8,982 nucleotides of DNA from Natrinema soli (GCF_028618695.1 NZ_JAQIVI010000300.1:1-8982), one strand, 5' to 3'; shown: positions 1 to 6,923, counted from the stretch's first letter. Notes: generated by a model from the letters alone, not told the origin. Made by a program: numbers and translations.

Positions 1-1
1 G

Positions 2-616
2 GGCGACACCGGCCCGGATCTCGCCGAACTGACCCGCGAACTGCCGCCGCCGACCGCGGCCGCCTATAGCGCGCTGCGGGCGCTCCAGCGGTCGGTCGTG
101 CGGTTGTACGGCCTCGATCCCGAATACACCGACATGGAGGCGGCGATCGAGACGGCCGCCGAGCGGGACACCGATATCGCGCTCATCGACGAACCGATCG
201 ACGAAATCATGCAGGACCTCTCCCGTCGGCTCGGGCCGCTGACGATCCCGAAAACGATGCGCCGGATGCAGTCGATGGGACCCGGGGAGTACGCCGATCA
301 GATGGAACTGCTATCGCTGCCGTTCGAGGAGATCACGAGCGGCGACGACGTCCAGCCGGCGATCGACCACCTGCGGCGGCTCCTCCCCGAGGTCGCGGCC
401 GTGCTGATCGACCGGCGCGACCGCGCTATGGCGGAGCGGCTCCACGCGCTCCGCCGGGAGGAAAACGATGTCGTCGCGGTTATCGGCGCGGGACACCACA
501 ACGGTATCGAACGACGGCTCGAGGAACTCGAGTCGGCGAACGCGGACGGCGCGTCGACCGCGACGGTTCTGATCAGAACGCCGGCTCGGTCGGTGACGCG
601 AATTCCGATTCGGTGA
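2..616 (+). CDS. TraB/GumN family protein, C-terminal part (5' end outside window)
   Basis: The frame is open from base 2 to the TGA at 614-616, giving 204 visible residues; the start lies upstream of the window. A GTG at 98 is only an internal codon, because the same frame continues leftwards with TraB-like sequence (SALRALQRSVVRLYGLDPEY). Family landmarks in order are the YGLDPEYTDMEAAI block followed by AAERDTDIALIDEPID (most members have LIDR in place of LIDE), LPEVAAVLIDRRDRAMAERL, and near the end VVAVIGAGHHNGI, the typical TraB 'GAGH..GI' motif. Only about 35 residues follow it and none forms a membrane helix, so this is a short, apparently soluble version and not the longer archaeal type with C-terminal membrane segments. 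The family includes Enterococcus PrgY/TraB, linked to pheromone shutdown, but the archaeal role is unknown. It converges on the AOR gene. The family call is fairly sure; the function is not. Confidence 0.82.
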   Translation, partial: GDTGPDLAELTRELPPPTAAAYSALRALQRSVVRLYGLDPEYTDMEAAIETAAERDTDIALIDEPIDEIMQDLSRRLGPLTIPKTMRRMQSMGPGEYADQMELLSLPFEEITSGDDVQPAIDHLRRLLPEVAAVLIDRRDRAMAERLHALRREENDVVAVIGAGHHNGIERRLEELESANADGASTATVLIRTPARSVTRIPIR

Positions 617-622
617 GAACGC

Positions 623-639
623 GACCGGGCGGTCCGGTC
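623..639. terminator. Hairpin in the convergent TraB/AOR gap
   Basis: GACCGG (623-628) and CCGGTC (634-639) form a 6-bp inverted repeat with a 5-base loop. It fills most of the 21-bp gap between two converging genes and overlaps the AOR stop codon. The position suits a bidirectional 3'-end structure. However, no oligo-T run follows on either strand, and archaeal termination depends mainly on oligo-T, so its role as a terminator is only possible. Confidence 0.25.
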
Positions 640-2323
640 AGTCGTCAGCCGGTGCGACGTGGCCGCCCTCGAACGTCGCGTCGGGGACCGTCCCGTCGTC
701 GTTCCAGCCCCGTTCGCCGTAGTACTCGGCCAGCCCCTGCTCGAAGTCCGGGATTTCGTAGGGGAGGGTGTCGTCGCCCCGGTCGAAGCCGCGCTGGTTG
801 TTGAAGTGGCGCTCGAGCGTGACGATCTCGCCGCCGAGTGCGAGCAGTTCCTCGTAGTCGGCGTCGAGCAGCGTCTCGAAGCGATCGTCGGTCATGAAGT
901 CGCGCGAGAACTTGCAGATGACGGCGCTGTCCTTGATCGCGTTGATGTTCTCGAGTTCGACGAGTTTCGGCGGTTTCTCCTCGAGACCCTCCTTGTCGAA
1001 GGCGTCGTCGGCGTCGACGAGCGGGTACTCGTAGGGGTAGAACTCGGCGTACATGTGGTCGGCACCGCGGTTCGACGTGGCGAAGGCCAGCCCCTGTCCG
1101 TTCAGGGTGCGGCCGTCGTGGGCGGCGAACTCCATGCCCTTGACCGACCAGTTCTCGACGCCGAGGTCGTCGTGAATCCGATCGACGCCCTCCGCGAGCG
1201 TGTCGCCGACGCCCTCGCGGTGGGCGATTTTCTCGACGAGGTCGTGGATGAGGTCGGCGTTGCCGAACTCGTCCTCGCTGGCGAGGTAGGCCGCGACGGT
1301 GTCGCCCGCCGAAATGGTGTCCAGCCCGTACACGTCGCACAGCTTGTTCGACTTCATGAGGTCGACCACGTCGTCGATGCCCGAGTTCGAGCCGAAGGCC
1401 ATCAGCGTCTCGTACTCCGGGCCCTCGGTCTCGAGGCCGGACTCCTCGTCTCGCGTCGGCAGTTTGCACGCGAAAGCACACGACGAGCAGGTGCCCTTCT
1501 TGTACTTCTTCTCCTCGACGCGGTCGCCGCTGATCCCGTCGATCCCTTCGAAGGTGAGTTCGGAGAAGTAGTAGCTCGGCAGGGCCTCGACCATGTTCGC
1601 GTACTCCGCGACCGAGGTGGTCCCCTGATCTTTCATCGGGTGCTCGGCCTGGGCGGCCTCGCCGTGGATCTCCATCTGGAGCGGCGGGATCTCGACCTCG
1701 CGGGTCGAGTCGCCGTCGAAGGTGACCGCCTTGACGTTCTTCGCGCCGAGGACGGCACCGAGGCCGCCGCGGCCGAAGGCCCGCTCCTCGGAAGTCATGA
1801 TCGAGGCGAAGCGAACCCGATTCTCGCCAGCGGGGCCGATGACCGTCGTATGCTCCGAGCCGAGGCCGTGTTCGTCCTCGATGTACTCGCAGGTCTCGGG
1901 AACGGTCGCCTCCTCGAGTTCCGGAACCGCCTCGAACTCGACGCCGTCGTCGGTGACGTGGACGATCACGAGGTCGTCGCTCGCACCGGTGATCTCGACG
2001 GCGCTGTACCCCGTCCCGGTGAAGTTTCGCGAGAGGAAGCCGCCGGCGTTCGAGGAGAGCAATCCGTCAGTGAGCGGCGAGACGCCGGTCGCCGACATCC
2101 GTCCGGTGAAGCTCATCGTCGAGTGCTGGAGCGGCCCCGTCGCGAAGTACAGTCGGTTGTCGGCCCCCAGCGGATCGGCGTCGAACGGGATCCGATCGTG
2201 GGCGAGTTTCGTCCCGAGCGCACGCCCGCCGATGGCCGACTCGAGGACGTCGTCGATCTCCTCGGTCTCGGCCGTTCGCTCGCCGACATCGATCGAGCAC
2301 AGCGGTCCTCGTACGTGTTTCAT
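638..2323 (-). CDS. aor: Aldehyde:ferredoxin oxidoreductase family protein (W/Mo-bispterin enzyme)
   Basis: This 561-residue protein belongs to the AOR family, which oxidises aldehydes to carboxylic acids in the cytoplasm with ferredoxin as electron acceptor. It uses a tungsten or molybdenum bis-pterin cofactor and one [4Fe-4S] cluster. The N-terminal domain carries GGRALGTKL (32-40) and RAFGRGGLGAVLGAKNVKAV (181-200), the cofactor-binding core. The cluster ligands are C279-x2-C282-x3-C286 plus C470. EGPEYE (300-305) and H423 in NRGADH match the Glu and His near tungsten in Pyrococcus furiosus AOR. The first pterin motif, D330-VYGL-D335, fits the classical DxxGL(C/D). The second reads DSAVIC (465-470) instead of DSAGLC. 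The length is somewhat below the 605 residues of the Pyrococcus enzyme. The ATG start aligns with the family N-terminus; no clear Shine-Dalgarno precedes it, and a weak T-run lies about 27-30 bp upstream, so a leaderless transcript is plausible. Haloarchaea often carry several AOR paralogues; the substrate cannot be read here and the symbol is family-level only. Confidence 0.93.
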   Translation of the reverse strand: MKHVRGPLCSIDVGERTAETEEIDDVLESAIGGRALGTKLAHDRIPFDADPLGADNRLYFATGPLQHSTMSFTGRMSATGVSPLTDGLLSSNAGGFLSRNFTGTGYSAVEITGASDDLVIVHVTDDGVEFEAVPELEEATVPETCEYIEDEHGLGSEHTTVIGPAGENRVRFASIMTSEERAFGRGGLGAVLGAKNVKAVTFDGDSTREVEIPPLQMEIHGEAAQAEHPMKDQGTTSVAEYANMVEALPSYYFSELTFEGIDGISGDRVEEKKYKKGTCSSCAFACKLPTRDEESGLETEGPEYETLMAFGSNSGIDDVVDLMKSNKLCDVYGLDTISAGDTVAAYLASEDEFGNADLIHDLVEKIAHREGVGDTLAEGVDRIHDDLGVENWSVKGMEFAAHDGRTLNGQGLAFATSNRGADHMYAEFYPYEYPLVDADDAFDKEGLEEKPPKLVELENINAIKDSAVICKFSRDFMTDDRFETLLDADYEELLALGGEIVTLERHFNNQRGFDRGDDTLPYEIPDFEQGLAEYYGERGWNDDGTVPDATFEGGHVAPADD

Positions 2324-2348
2324 AGTACCACAGTGATGGACACGGCTG

Positions 2349-2354
2349 CAAAAC
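2349..2354 (-). promoter_or_regulatory. Weak TATA-like element for AOR
   Basis: Read on the - strand the element is CGTTTTGC, with its T-run about 27-30 bp before the AOR start codon. This is the spacing expected for a leaderless haloarchaeal transcript. It is a poor match to a TATA box, so the call is tentative. Confidence 0.25.
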
Positions 2355-2391
2355 GGTGTCGGTTTTTCGGGCGTTTCCGGGCGGTTTGACA

Positions 2392-2526
2392 GTGTTCAGA
2401 CAGAATTCGATCGGCGGATCGGCGACGGTGTCGGCGGCGGTGGGCTGGCTGTATCTCTTCGTAGTGATCGGTGCCGTGCCTGTCGCGGCCGGATCAGCCG
2501 CTCGAGGAGACGGTCATCGACGATAG
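2392..2526 (+). CDS. Possible small single-pass membrane peptide (doubtful, maybe a decayed gene)
   Basis: A GTG-initiated frame of 44 codons runs divergently from AOR. Residues 18-34 (GWLYLFVVIGAVPVAAG) form a convincing hydrophobic helix after a short polar N-terminus, and the frame ends soon after in a basic tail (RGDGHRR). A T-rich stretch (GGTTTTTC, 2361-2368) lies about 25-30 bp upstream, where a TATA box would sit for a leaderless message. After a frame change, the following DNA reads an acidic segment with a repeated LEETV unit (2501-2590), more like a halophilic protein tail than the actual ending. This could be a real micro-protein, the remains of a longer membrane protein broken by a frameshift, or chance. 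I do not recognise a family. Confidence 0.25.
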   Translation: MFRQNSIGGSATVSAAVGWLYLFVVIGAVPVAAGSAARGDGHRR

Positions 2527-2560
2527 TTACGAGCAACTCGAAGCCCTCGAGGAGACGGTC
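2501..2560 (+). repeat. 15-bp direct repeat (ctcgaggagacggtc), two copies
   Basis: The word ctcgaggagacggtc occurs at 2501-2515 and again at 2546-2560. The period is exactly 45 bp, a multiple of three, so in one + frame both copies read LEETV, 15 residues apart (LEETVIDDSYEQLEA then LEETVDTSDERTEIG). This hints at former or present coding sequence, but the frame has no convincing start of its own. Confidence 0.6.
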
Positions 2561-2566
2561 GATACG

Positions 2567-2603
2567 TCGGACGAACGAACGGAGATCGGACGAACGAACG
2601 GAG
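2567..2603. repeat. Perfect 18-bp tandem direct repeat (19-bp period)
   Basis: TCGGACGAACGAACGGAG occurs at 2567-2584 and again at 2586-2603, with one base between copies. Each copy also holds the smaller repeat ACGAACGAACG. The 19-bp period is not a multiple of three, so the array is unlikely to be selected as coding sequence. It lies about 245 bp upstream of the AOR start and about 90 bp past the antiporter stop. It could be a pair of protein-binding sites on nearly the same helix face (19 bp is just under two turns) or a recent slippage duplication. Confidence 0.75.
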
Positions 2604-2695
2604 GTCCATCGAATGATGGCTGGTCGACCGGCTCGCCGAGCCCCGCGGGCCGAGCGTCGCGTCGGCGTCGACTGCGTAACGGAGTGCGACGGCGA

Positions 2696-4618
2696 CTACA
2701 CCGGCGTTCCGCACTGCTCGATGGCCTCCCGAACCGCCTCGGTCCGGCCGATGAGCGTGATGTGGTCACCGCGTTGCAGTTCGACGTCGGCGGACGGAAC
2801 TTCGTTGGTGCCGTTCCGGCTCACGAGCGCGATGAGGACGCCGTTCGGAAGTTCGCTGCCGACGTCGACGACCTTCTTTCCGACGAGGTTCTCGTCGGTG
2901 ATCTCGATCTCCTGGACGTCGCCGGAGCGACCGAGTTCCGACATCCAGTTCGAGAGCGCGGGGCGTTCGATCACGTTGTCGATCGCCCACGCGGTCGATT
3001 CGGCCGCCGAGATCGTCTCGACGCCGAGATCCTCGAATGCCGACGCGTTCGACGGATTGTTCGCCCGAGCGATCACCGTCTGGACGTCGAAGTTCGACTG
3101 CGCGAGCTGTGCCACGAGGAGGTTCACGTCGTCGTCGCCGGTCGCCGCGACGAGGATCCGAGCGTTCTCCGCGCCCGCCTCGCGTAACACCTCGACGTCG
3201 GTTCCGTCGCCCTGACGGGCGGTGAACCCGTCGTTGCGAAGGTCCTCGAGGGCCGCGAGGTCTTCCTCGATCAGGACTACGTTTTCACCGCGCGCTTCCA
3301 GTCGTTCTGCCAGCGATCGACCGACGCGGCCGCCGCCGATGATGAGTACACGCATGGGTATCACGTCGAGTTTCTCCGCGATCTGTCGAGCCAGGCCGCC
3401 CTCGAGGACGACCGAGACGAGAATGACGAGGAAAACCGTTCCGACGAGGAGATCCGCACCGGCCTGATTCGTCGGCGCTGCCTCGGTCTGCAACCGAATG
3501 GCGAACAGCGTCGCGACCGACGCCGGGATGATGCCTCGCGGGCCGACGAAGCTCATGAACAGCGTCTCTCGGTACGTAAACCGGTCACCTCGGGTCGTCA
3601 GAAAGACTAGGAGCGGTCGCAAGACGAACATCACGGCCACGACGACGGCCACGCCGCCCAGCCCGAGGGCAAACAGCTGATCGAACTCGAGCAGTGCCGC
3701 GAGCGTGATGAAGACGAACGAGAGGACGATCAACGTAATATCGCCTTTGAACGCCTCGATTTCGTCCTCGTAGGGGAGGCCAGCGTTCCCGAGGATCAAT
3801 CCGGCCGTGGCCGCGGCCGCCACGCCCGCCTCCGAGAAGACGTAATCGGCCGCCCCGAAGGCGATGATCGCTCCCGCGAGCGTGAGCAATCGAGCGTTTT
3901 GCGGCGCGTTGTCGGGCGAGAGATCGACGTACTGAAGGACCGACCAGACGACGGCCGCGATGACGACGCCGACGAGTAACCCCGTCCCGAGCCGTTCGGC
4001 GAACAACTGGAGGTAGAGATCTGGAGTCAGCGTCTCCTCACCGAGGGTCATCGCCTTGAACAGCACGACCGCGAGGATCGCCGCCGTCACGTCGTTAACG
4101 ATTCCCTCCGTCTCGAGGGTCGCGGCGACCCGGTCTCGGACGGGAACGACCTTCAGGATCGGCGTGACGACCGTCGGGCCGGTCGCGATCAGCAGCGCGC
4201 CGATCAACAGCGCGATGTCCCAGTTAGCCCCGAGGAAGAAGTGGACCGCGGCGGCGGTCCCGAGAAAGGCGATCGCCGCGCCGATCGTGGTCAGCCGAAA
4301 CACGGCCGTTGGCGCTTCCTTAATCTTGGAGATCTTGAGGTGGAACGCCCCCTCGAAGACGATGATGGCGACCGAGAGCCCGACGATCGTCGAGAGGCCG
4401 CTCTCGCCGAAGGAGTCGATGGTCAACACGCCGAGCCCTTCCGGTCCGATCGCGACCCCGGAGGCGATGAGAAAGAGGACGCTCGGAACGCGAAATCGGG
4501 CCGAGAGGAGCTGTGAAAAGACGCCGAGTCCGACGATCGAGGCGACCAAGAGGAGTAGCTCGCCGCCCCCTTCTGCCCCGCTCATAGTCGTCGCTGCCGC
4601 CTCGTGATCGGTCGGCAT
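2696..4618 (-). CDS. Cation:proton antiporter (CPA1/NhaP-like) with C-terminal RCK domains
   Basis: This 640-residue inner-membrane protein should exchange Na+ or K+ for H+. Residues 20-405 hold about 12-13 hydrophobic segments. The transport core is TGPTVVTPIL (146-155) and ETEGIVNDVTAAI (169-181), whose N175-D176 pair is the ion-binding ND motif of electroneutral CPA1 exchangers; FVGPRGIIPA (357-366) is the conserved late-helix Arg motif. From residue 423 a Rossmann TrkA-N/RCK-N domain begins (VLIIGGGRVGRS), with an acidic residue ending strand 2 (LIEED, 449-453), as for NAD(H) or adenine-nucleotide binding. A TrkA-C/RCK-C domain spans about 565-637. The RCK part suggests gating by nucleotide or ligand, useful in a high-salt cytosol. 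The first ATG has GGGAGG directly against it; M12 is an alternative start. A TATA-like element lies upstream. Whether it carries K+ or Na+ cannot be told from sequence. Confidence 0.93.
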   Translation of the reverse strand: MPTDHEAAATTMSGAEGGGELLLLVASIVGLGVFSQLLSARFRVPSVLFLIASGVAIGPEGLGVLTIDSFGESGLSTIVGLSVAIIVFEGAFHLKISKIKEAPTAVFRLTTIGAAIAFLGTAAAVHFFLGANWDIALLIGALLIATGPTVVTPILKVVPVRDRVAATLETEGIVNDVTAAILAVVLFKAMTLGEETLTPDLYLQLFAERLGTGLLVGVVIAAVVWSVLQYVDLSPDNAPQNARLLTLAGAIIAFGAADYVFSEAGVAAAATAGLILGNAGLPYEDEIEAFKGDITLIVLSFVFITLAALLEFDQLFALGLGGVAVVVAVMFVLRPLLVFLTTRGDRFTYRETLFMSFVGPRGIIPASVATLFAIRLQTEAAPTNQAGADLLVGTVFLVILVSVVLEGGLARQIAEKLDVIPMRVLIIGGGRVGRSLAERLEARGENVVLIEEDLAALEDLRNDGFTARQGDGTDVEVLREAGAENARILVAATGDDDVNLLVAQLAQSNFDVQTVIARANNPSNASAFEDLGVETISAAESTAWAIDNVIERPALSNWMSELGRSGDVQEIEITDENLVGKKVVDVGSELPNGVLIALVSRNGTNEVPSADVELQRGDHITLIGRTEAVREAIEQCGTPV

Positions 4619-4680
4619 CCTCCCACCGCTGGTCCGTCCATTCGTCTCGGTAGAATCAGTCCAGGCGGTTAACTCCTGTG

Positions 4681-4690
4681 AGAAATAGCC
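4681..4690 (-). promoter_or_regulatory. Candidate TATA element for the antiporter gene
   Basis: On the - strand this reads GGCTATTTCT, the most AT-rich element in the 157-bp gap between the acyl-CoA synthetase stop and the antiporter start. With the usual spacing the transcript would begin near 4655-4660 and carry a leader of about 40 bases that includes GGTGGGAGG at its end. It indicates a promoter separate from that of the synthetase gene. Confidence 0.4.
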
Positions 4691-4775
4691 GTTCTGTGGT
4701 CGAGACGAGTACCCACGTCGACCCCGATTGGACCCTCGAAGGGGCGACGACCGGTCATCATCGCGCCGGAGACGA

Positions 4776-6722
4776 TCAGTCGTCCTCGTAGATCCGATTC
4801 GCGCGGTCCTCGAACCGCTCGAGGATGACCCGACGCTTCTTCTTCATCGTCGGGGTGAGCATGTCGTTCTCCTCGGTGAACTCCTGTGGGACGAGTTCGA
4901 ACCGCTTGATCGTCTCGTGTTTCTCGAAGGCTTCGTTGACCCGGTCGACCTCCTCCTGAACGTACGCACGGACGCGGTCGTCGTCACACATCGCCTCGGG
5001 GTCGTCGGGCAGGTCGATCCCCTCTTTCTCGGCCCACTCGCGGACGTGCGCCGTGTTGGGGACCAGCAACGCGCCGATGAACTTCTCGCCGTCGCCGACG
5101 ACCATCGCCTGCTCGACGATCTCGCTCGCCGCGAAGGCGTCCTCGAGCGGGCCGGGCGCGACGTTCTTCCCCGTCGAGAGGACGATGATCTGTTTGATTC
5201 GGTCGCGGAACTCCAGGTAGCCGTCCGGCCGCAGGTGGATAATGTCGCCGGTGCGGAACCATCCCTCCTCCGTGAACGCACCCTGCGTCGCGCCGGGCTT
5301 GTCCCAGTAGCCCTGTGTGACGCTCGGCCCCTTCACGAGGAGTTCACCGACCTCGCCGGGGTCGTCGGCGAAGGCTTCCTGGTCGGCGACGGTCTCGTCG
5401 ACGGTCACGTCGACGTTGACCAGCGGTGCGCCGATCGTGCCGATCTTCACGGCGTCCGTCGGGTTCGTCGAGACGACCGGCGAGGTCTCGGTCAGGCCGT
5501 ACCCCTCGTAGATGGGGAGTCCCATCGCGTGGTAGAGCCGGCAGAGCTCCGGCGAGAGGCTCCCGCCGCCGCTGATGAGCAGTTCGATCTCGCCGCCCAG
5601 CGCCTCGCGAACCGTCGAGAAGACGAGTTTGTCCGCCAGCGCCTGTTTGGCCGTCAGGATCGGTCCCGGGGAGTCGGCCTGCTGGTACTCGACGCCGACA
5701 TCCGTGGCCCACTCGAAGATCCGCTCTTTCGCGCCCGACTCGCTGGCCTGCTCGCGGATGCCGTCGTAAATCTTCTCGTAGACGCGGGGCACGCTCGTCG
5801 CCGTCGACGGGCTGACGGTACTGAAGTCCTCCTGCAGCGTGTCCGGACTCTCGGCGTAGGCGACGCAGGCACCGCTCGCGAACAGGACGAAGTGACCGGC
5901 CGTCCGCTCGAAGACGTGCGCCAGCGGCAGGTACGACATTGCCAGCGACTCCTCGTCCAACGTCGGGACGTCGTCGCCCTTGTCCGGGCGCGGTGCGAAG
6001 CGCTTCCGGATACCGTTGACGTTCGACCGGAAGTTCTCGTGAGTCAACTGAACCCCCTTGGGCTGCCCCGTCGTCCCGCTGGTGTAGATCAGGCTCGCGA
6101 GGTCGTCCAACTCCGTCTCCTCGATTCGCGCCTCGTAGGCCTCGAGGTCGAAGCGCTCCTCGCCGCGGGCGTAGACGTCGCCGAGGGTGACGATGTCCTC
6201 GCGGTCGTCGTAGCCGTCGATCTCGTCGATCGAGACGATGAACTCGAGGTCGAGTTCGTCCTCGACCGCGAGAACGTTCTCGAGCAACGCCTCGTTCTCG
6301 ACGACGACGCCGTCGGCGTCGGGGTCGTCGAGCAGGTACTCGACCTGATCGGGCGAGGAACTCGTGTAGACGGTGGTGATGACCGCGCCGGCACCCAGCA
6401 GGGCGAAATCGCACTGGGCCCACTCCATTCGGGTGTTGGAAAAGAGACCGACCCGATCCCCCGTTTCGACCCCCAGCTCGCGGAAGCCGGCCGAAAGCGT
6501 CCGGACGATATCGCGCATCTCCGCGTAGGAGATGCTCCGGAACTTGCCGGGCGTGGCGGCGGGCAGAACCGAGTCCGTCAGCGACCGCTCGTAGATCCCA
6601 CCCTTGTACTGCTGCGCCGGCCGGTTCGAATTTCGTTCGGCCGATTCCTCGAACATCCGGGCGAGCGTCGTCTCCCCAATGACCTCGTCCTCGTACTCTC
6701 GTTCGGCGTCCCGCCAGTTCAT
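4776..6722 (-). CDS. Long-chain fatty-acid--CoA ligase (AMP-forming acyl-CoA synthetase)
   Basis: This 648-residue adenylate-forming enzyme activates a carboxylic acid with ATP to an acyl-AMP, then transfers the acyl group to CoA. The core motifs are complete: YTSGTTGQPKG (213-223, phosphate-binding loop), YEGYGLTET (405-413), GWFRTGDI (487-494), and FRDRIKQIIVLSTGKNVAP (505-523), including the hinge region. The C-terminal lid has TPTMKKKRR (623-631), where the catalytic Lys is expected. The LSTGKN and TPT-K-R wording is that of the long-chain (FadD15/FAA1-like) branch and not acetyl-CoA synthetase, and the length suits that branch. It is probably cytosolic or membrane-associated and would feed beta-oxidation or lipid remodelling. 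The ATG start sits 26 bp from a strong TATA box, so the message is likely leaderless. A perfect palindrome abuts that box. Chain-length preference is not readable. Confidence 0.94.
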   Translation of the reverse strand: MNWRDAEREYEDEVIGETTLARMFEESAERNSNRPAQQYKGGIYERSLTDSVLPAATPGKFRSISYAEMRDIVRTLSAGFRELGVETGDRVGLFSNTRMEWAQCDFALLGAGAVITTVYTSSSPDQVEYLLDDPDADGVVVENEALLENVLAVEDELDLEFIVSIDEIDGYDDREDIVTLGDVYARGEERFDLEAYEARIEETELDDLASLIYTSGTTGQPKGVQLTHENFRSNVNGIRKRFAPRPDKGDDVPTLDEESLAMSYLPLAHVFERTAGHFVLFASGACVAYAESPDTLQEDFSTVSPSTATSVPRVYEKIYDGIREQASESGAKERIFEWATDVGVEYQQADSPGPILTAKQALADKLVFSTVREALGGEIELLISGGGSLSPELCRLYHAMGLPIYEGYGLTETSPVVSTNPTDAVKIGTIGAPLVNVDVTVDETVADQEAFADDPGEVGELLVKGPSVTQGYWDKPGATQGAFTEEGWFRTGDIIHLRPDGYLEFRDRIKQIIVLSTGKNVAPGPLEDAFAASEIVEQAMVVGDGEKFIGALLVPNTAHVREWAEKEGIDLPDDPEAMCDDDRVRAYVQEEVDRVNEAFEKHETIKRFELVPQEFTEENDMLTPTMKKKRRVILERFEDRANRIYEDD

Positions 6723-6747
6723 ATACGCGTGAGAGTAGCTCCCGTGC

Positions 6748-6755
6748 GATAAAAC
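6748..6755 (-). promoter_or_regulatory. TATA box of the acyl-CoA synthetase gene (leaderless)
   Basis: On the - strand the element is GTTTTATC, 26-33 bp before the start codon. This is the spacing expected when transcription begins at or next to the ATG, and no Shine-Dalgarno sequence lies in between. The same TTTTATC core occurs in the same position before the MBL hydrolase gene. Confidence 0.7.
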
Positions 6756-6757
6756 GT

Positions 6758-6775
6758 GATGAAACGGGTTTCATC
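6758..6775. promoter_or_regulatory. Palindromic operator candidate at the acyl-CoA synthetase promoter
   Basis: GATGAAACGGGTTTCATC is a perfect inverted repeat with 8-bp arms around a 2-bp centre. It begins 2 bp upstream of the TATA box, over the TFB recognition region. A homodimeric regulator bound here would be expected to affect assembly of TBP and TFB. The arms are AT-richer than their surroundings, which makes a chance GC palindrome less likely. The regulator is not encoded in the window as far as I can see. Confidence 0.55.
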
Positions 6776-6923
6776 TGCCGGCGGGTTTATCGCTTCCGTT
6801 CGATCCGCCGAAAACACCGCGAAGACGCCCGAGAACTGCATCTCAACGGAAAAGAACCGAACGTTGATTGTCGTCGGGGCGACTGTTCCGGGTCCTCGTG
6901 ACGGCGCTTCGGTCAGCCCGAAC

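Larger units (their letters stand above)
2324..2695. other. 372-bp spacer between antiporter 3' end and AOR start
   Basis: Both flanking genes are on the - strand, so this stretch is the 3' region of the antiporter gene and the upstream region of AOR. It holds a weak AT-rich element for AOR (about 2349-2354), a doubtful small membrane ORF on the + strand (2392-2526), a 15-bp word repeated 45 bp apart (2501-2515 and 2546-2560), a perfect 18-bp tandem repeat (2567-2603), and a small GC hairpin (GGCTCG-C-CGAGCC, 2630-2642) about 55 bp past the antiporter stop. No oligo-T terminator is visible on the - strand. Confidence 0.6.
6723..6923. other. 201-bp gap between MBL hydrolase and acyl-CoA synthetase
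   Basis: Apart from the synthetase promoter and palindrome at its left end, the gap has an A-rich patch, AACGGAAAAGAACCGAACG (6846-6864). On the - strand this gives a short T-run about 65 bases past the hydrolase stop (GGTTCTTTTCC). It could be the termination region of the hydrolase message, but the T-run is short and I see no strong hairpin. Confidence 0.3.

Noticed and set aside
659..2389. 576-codon open frame on the + strand, opposite AOR
   Set aside because: It lies antisense to a protein with complete AOR motifs. Long opposite-strand frames are common in GC-rich genes with strong codon bias, and its translation (many Val, Arg and Asp runs) has no recognisable motif.
2514..2714. 66-codon - strand frame after the antiporter
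   Set aside because: It overlaps the antiporter end, starts at GTG, and gives a basic Arg/Ser-rich peptide without halophilic character or any motif.
2471..3187. 238-codon + strand frame crossing from the spacer into the antiporter gene
   Set aside because: Most of it is antisense to the RCK domains. Only its first 40 codons, with the LEETV repeat, are curious, and these are reported as a separate low-confidence observation.
4732..4745. Short CCCT-CGA-AGGG hairpin past the synthetase stop
   Set aside because: The arms are only four base pairs and no T-run follows, so there is too little to call a terminator.
4728..6752. 674-codon open frame on the + strand, opposite the acyl-CoA synthetase
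   Set aside because: It is a mirror of a well-supported gene whose A3 to A10 motifs are all intact. The translation is low-complexity Arg/Val/Asp sequence with no domain.
5344..6774. 476-codon second frame on the - strand inside the synthetase gene
   Set aside because: It is an out-of-frame reading of the synthetase, very rich in Arg and Gly and unlike acidic halophilic proteins.
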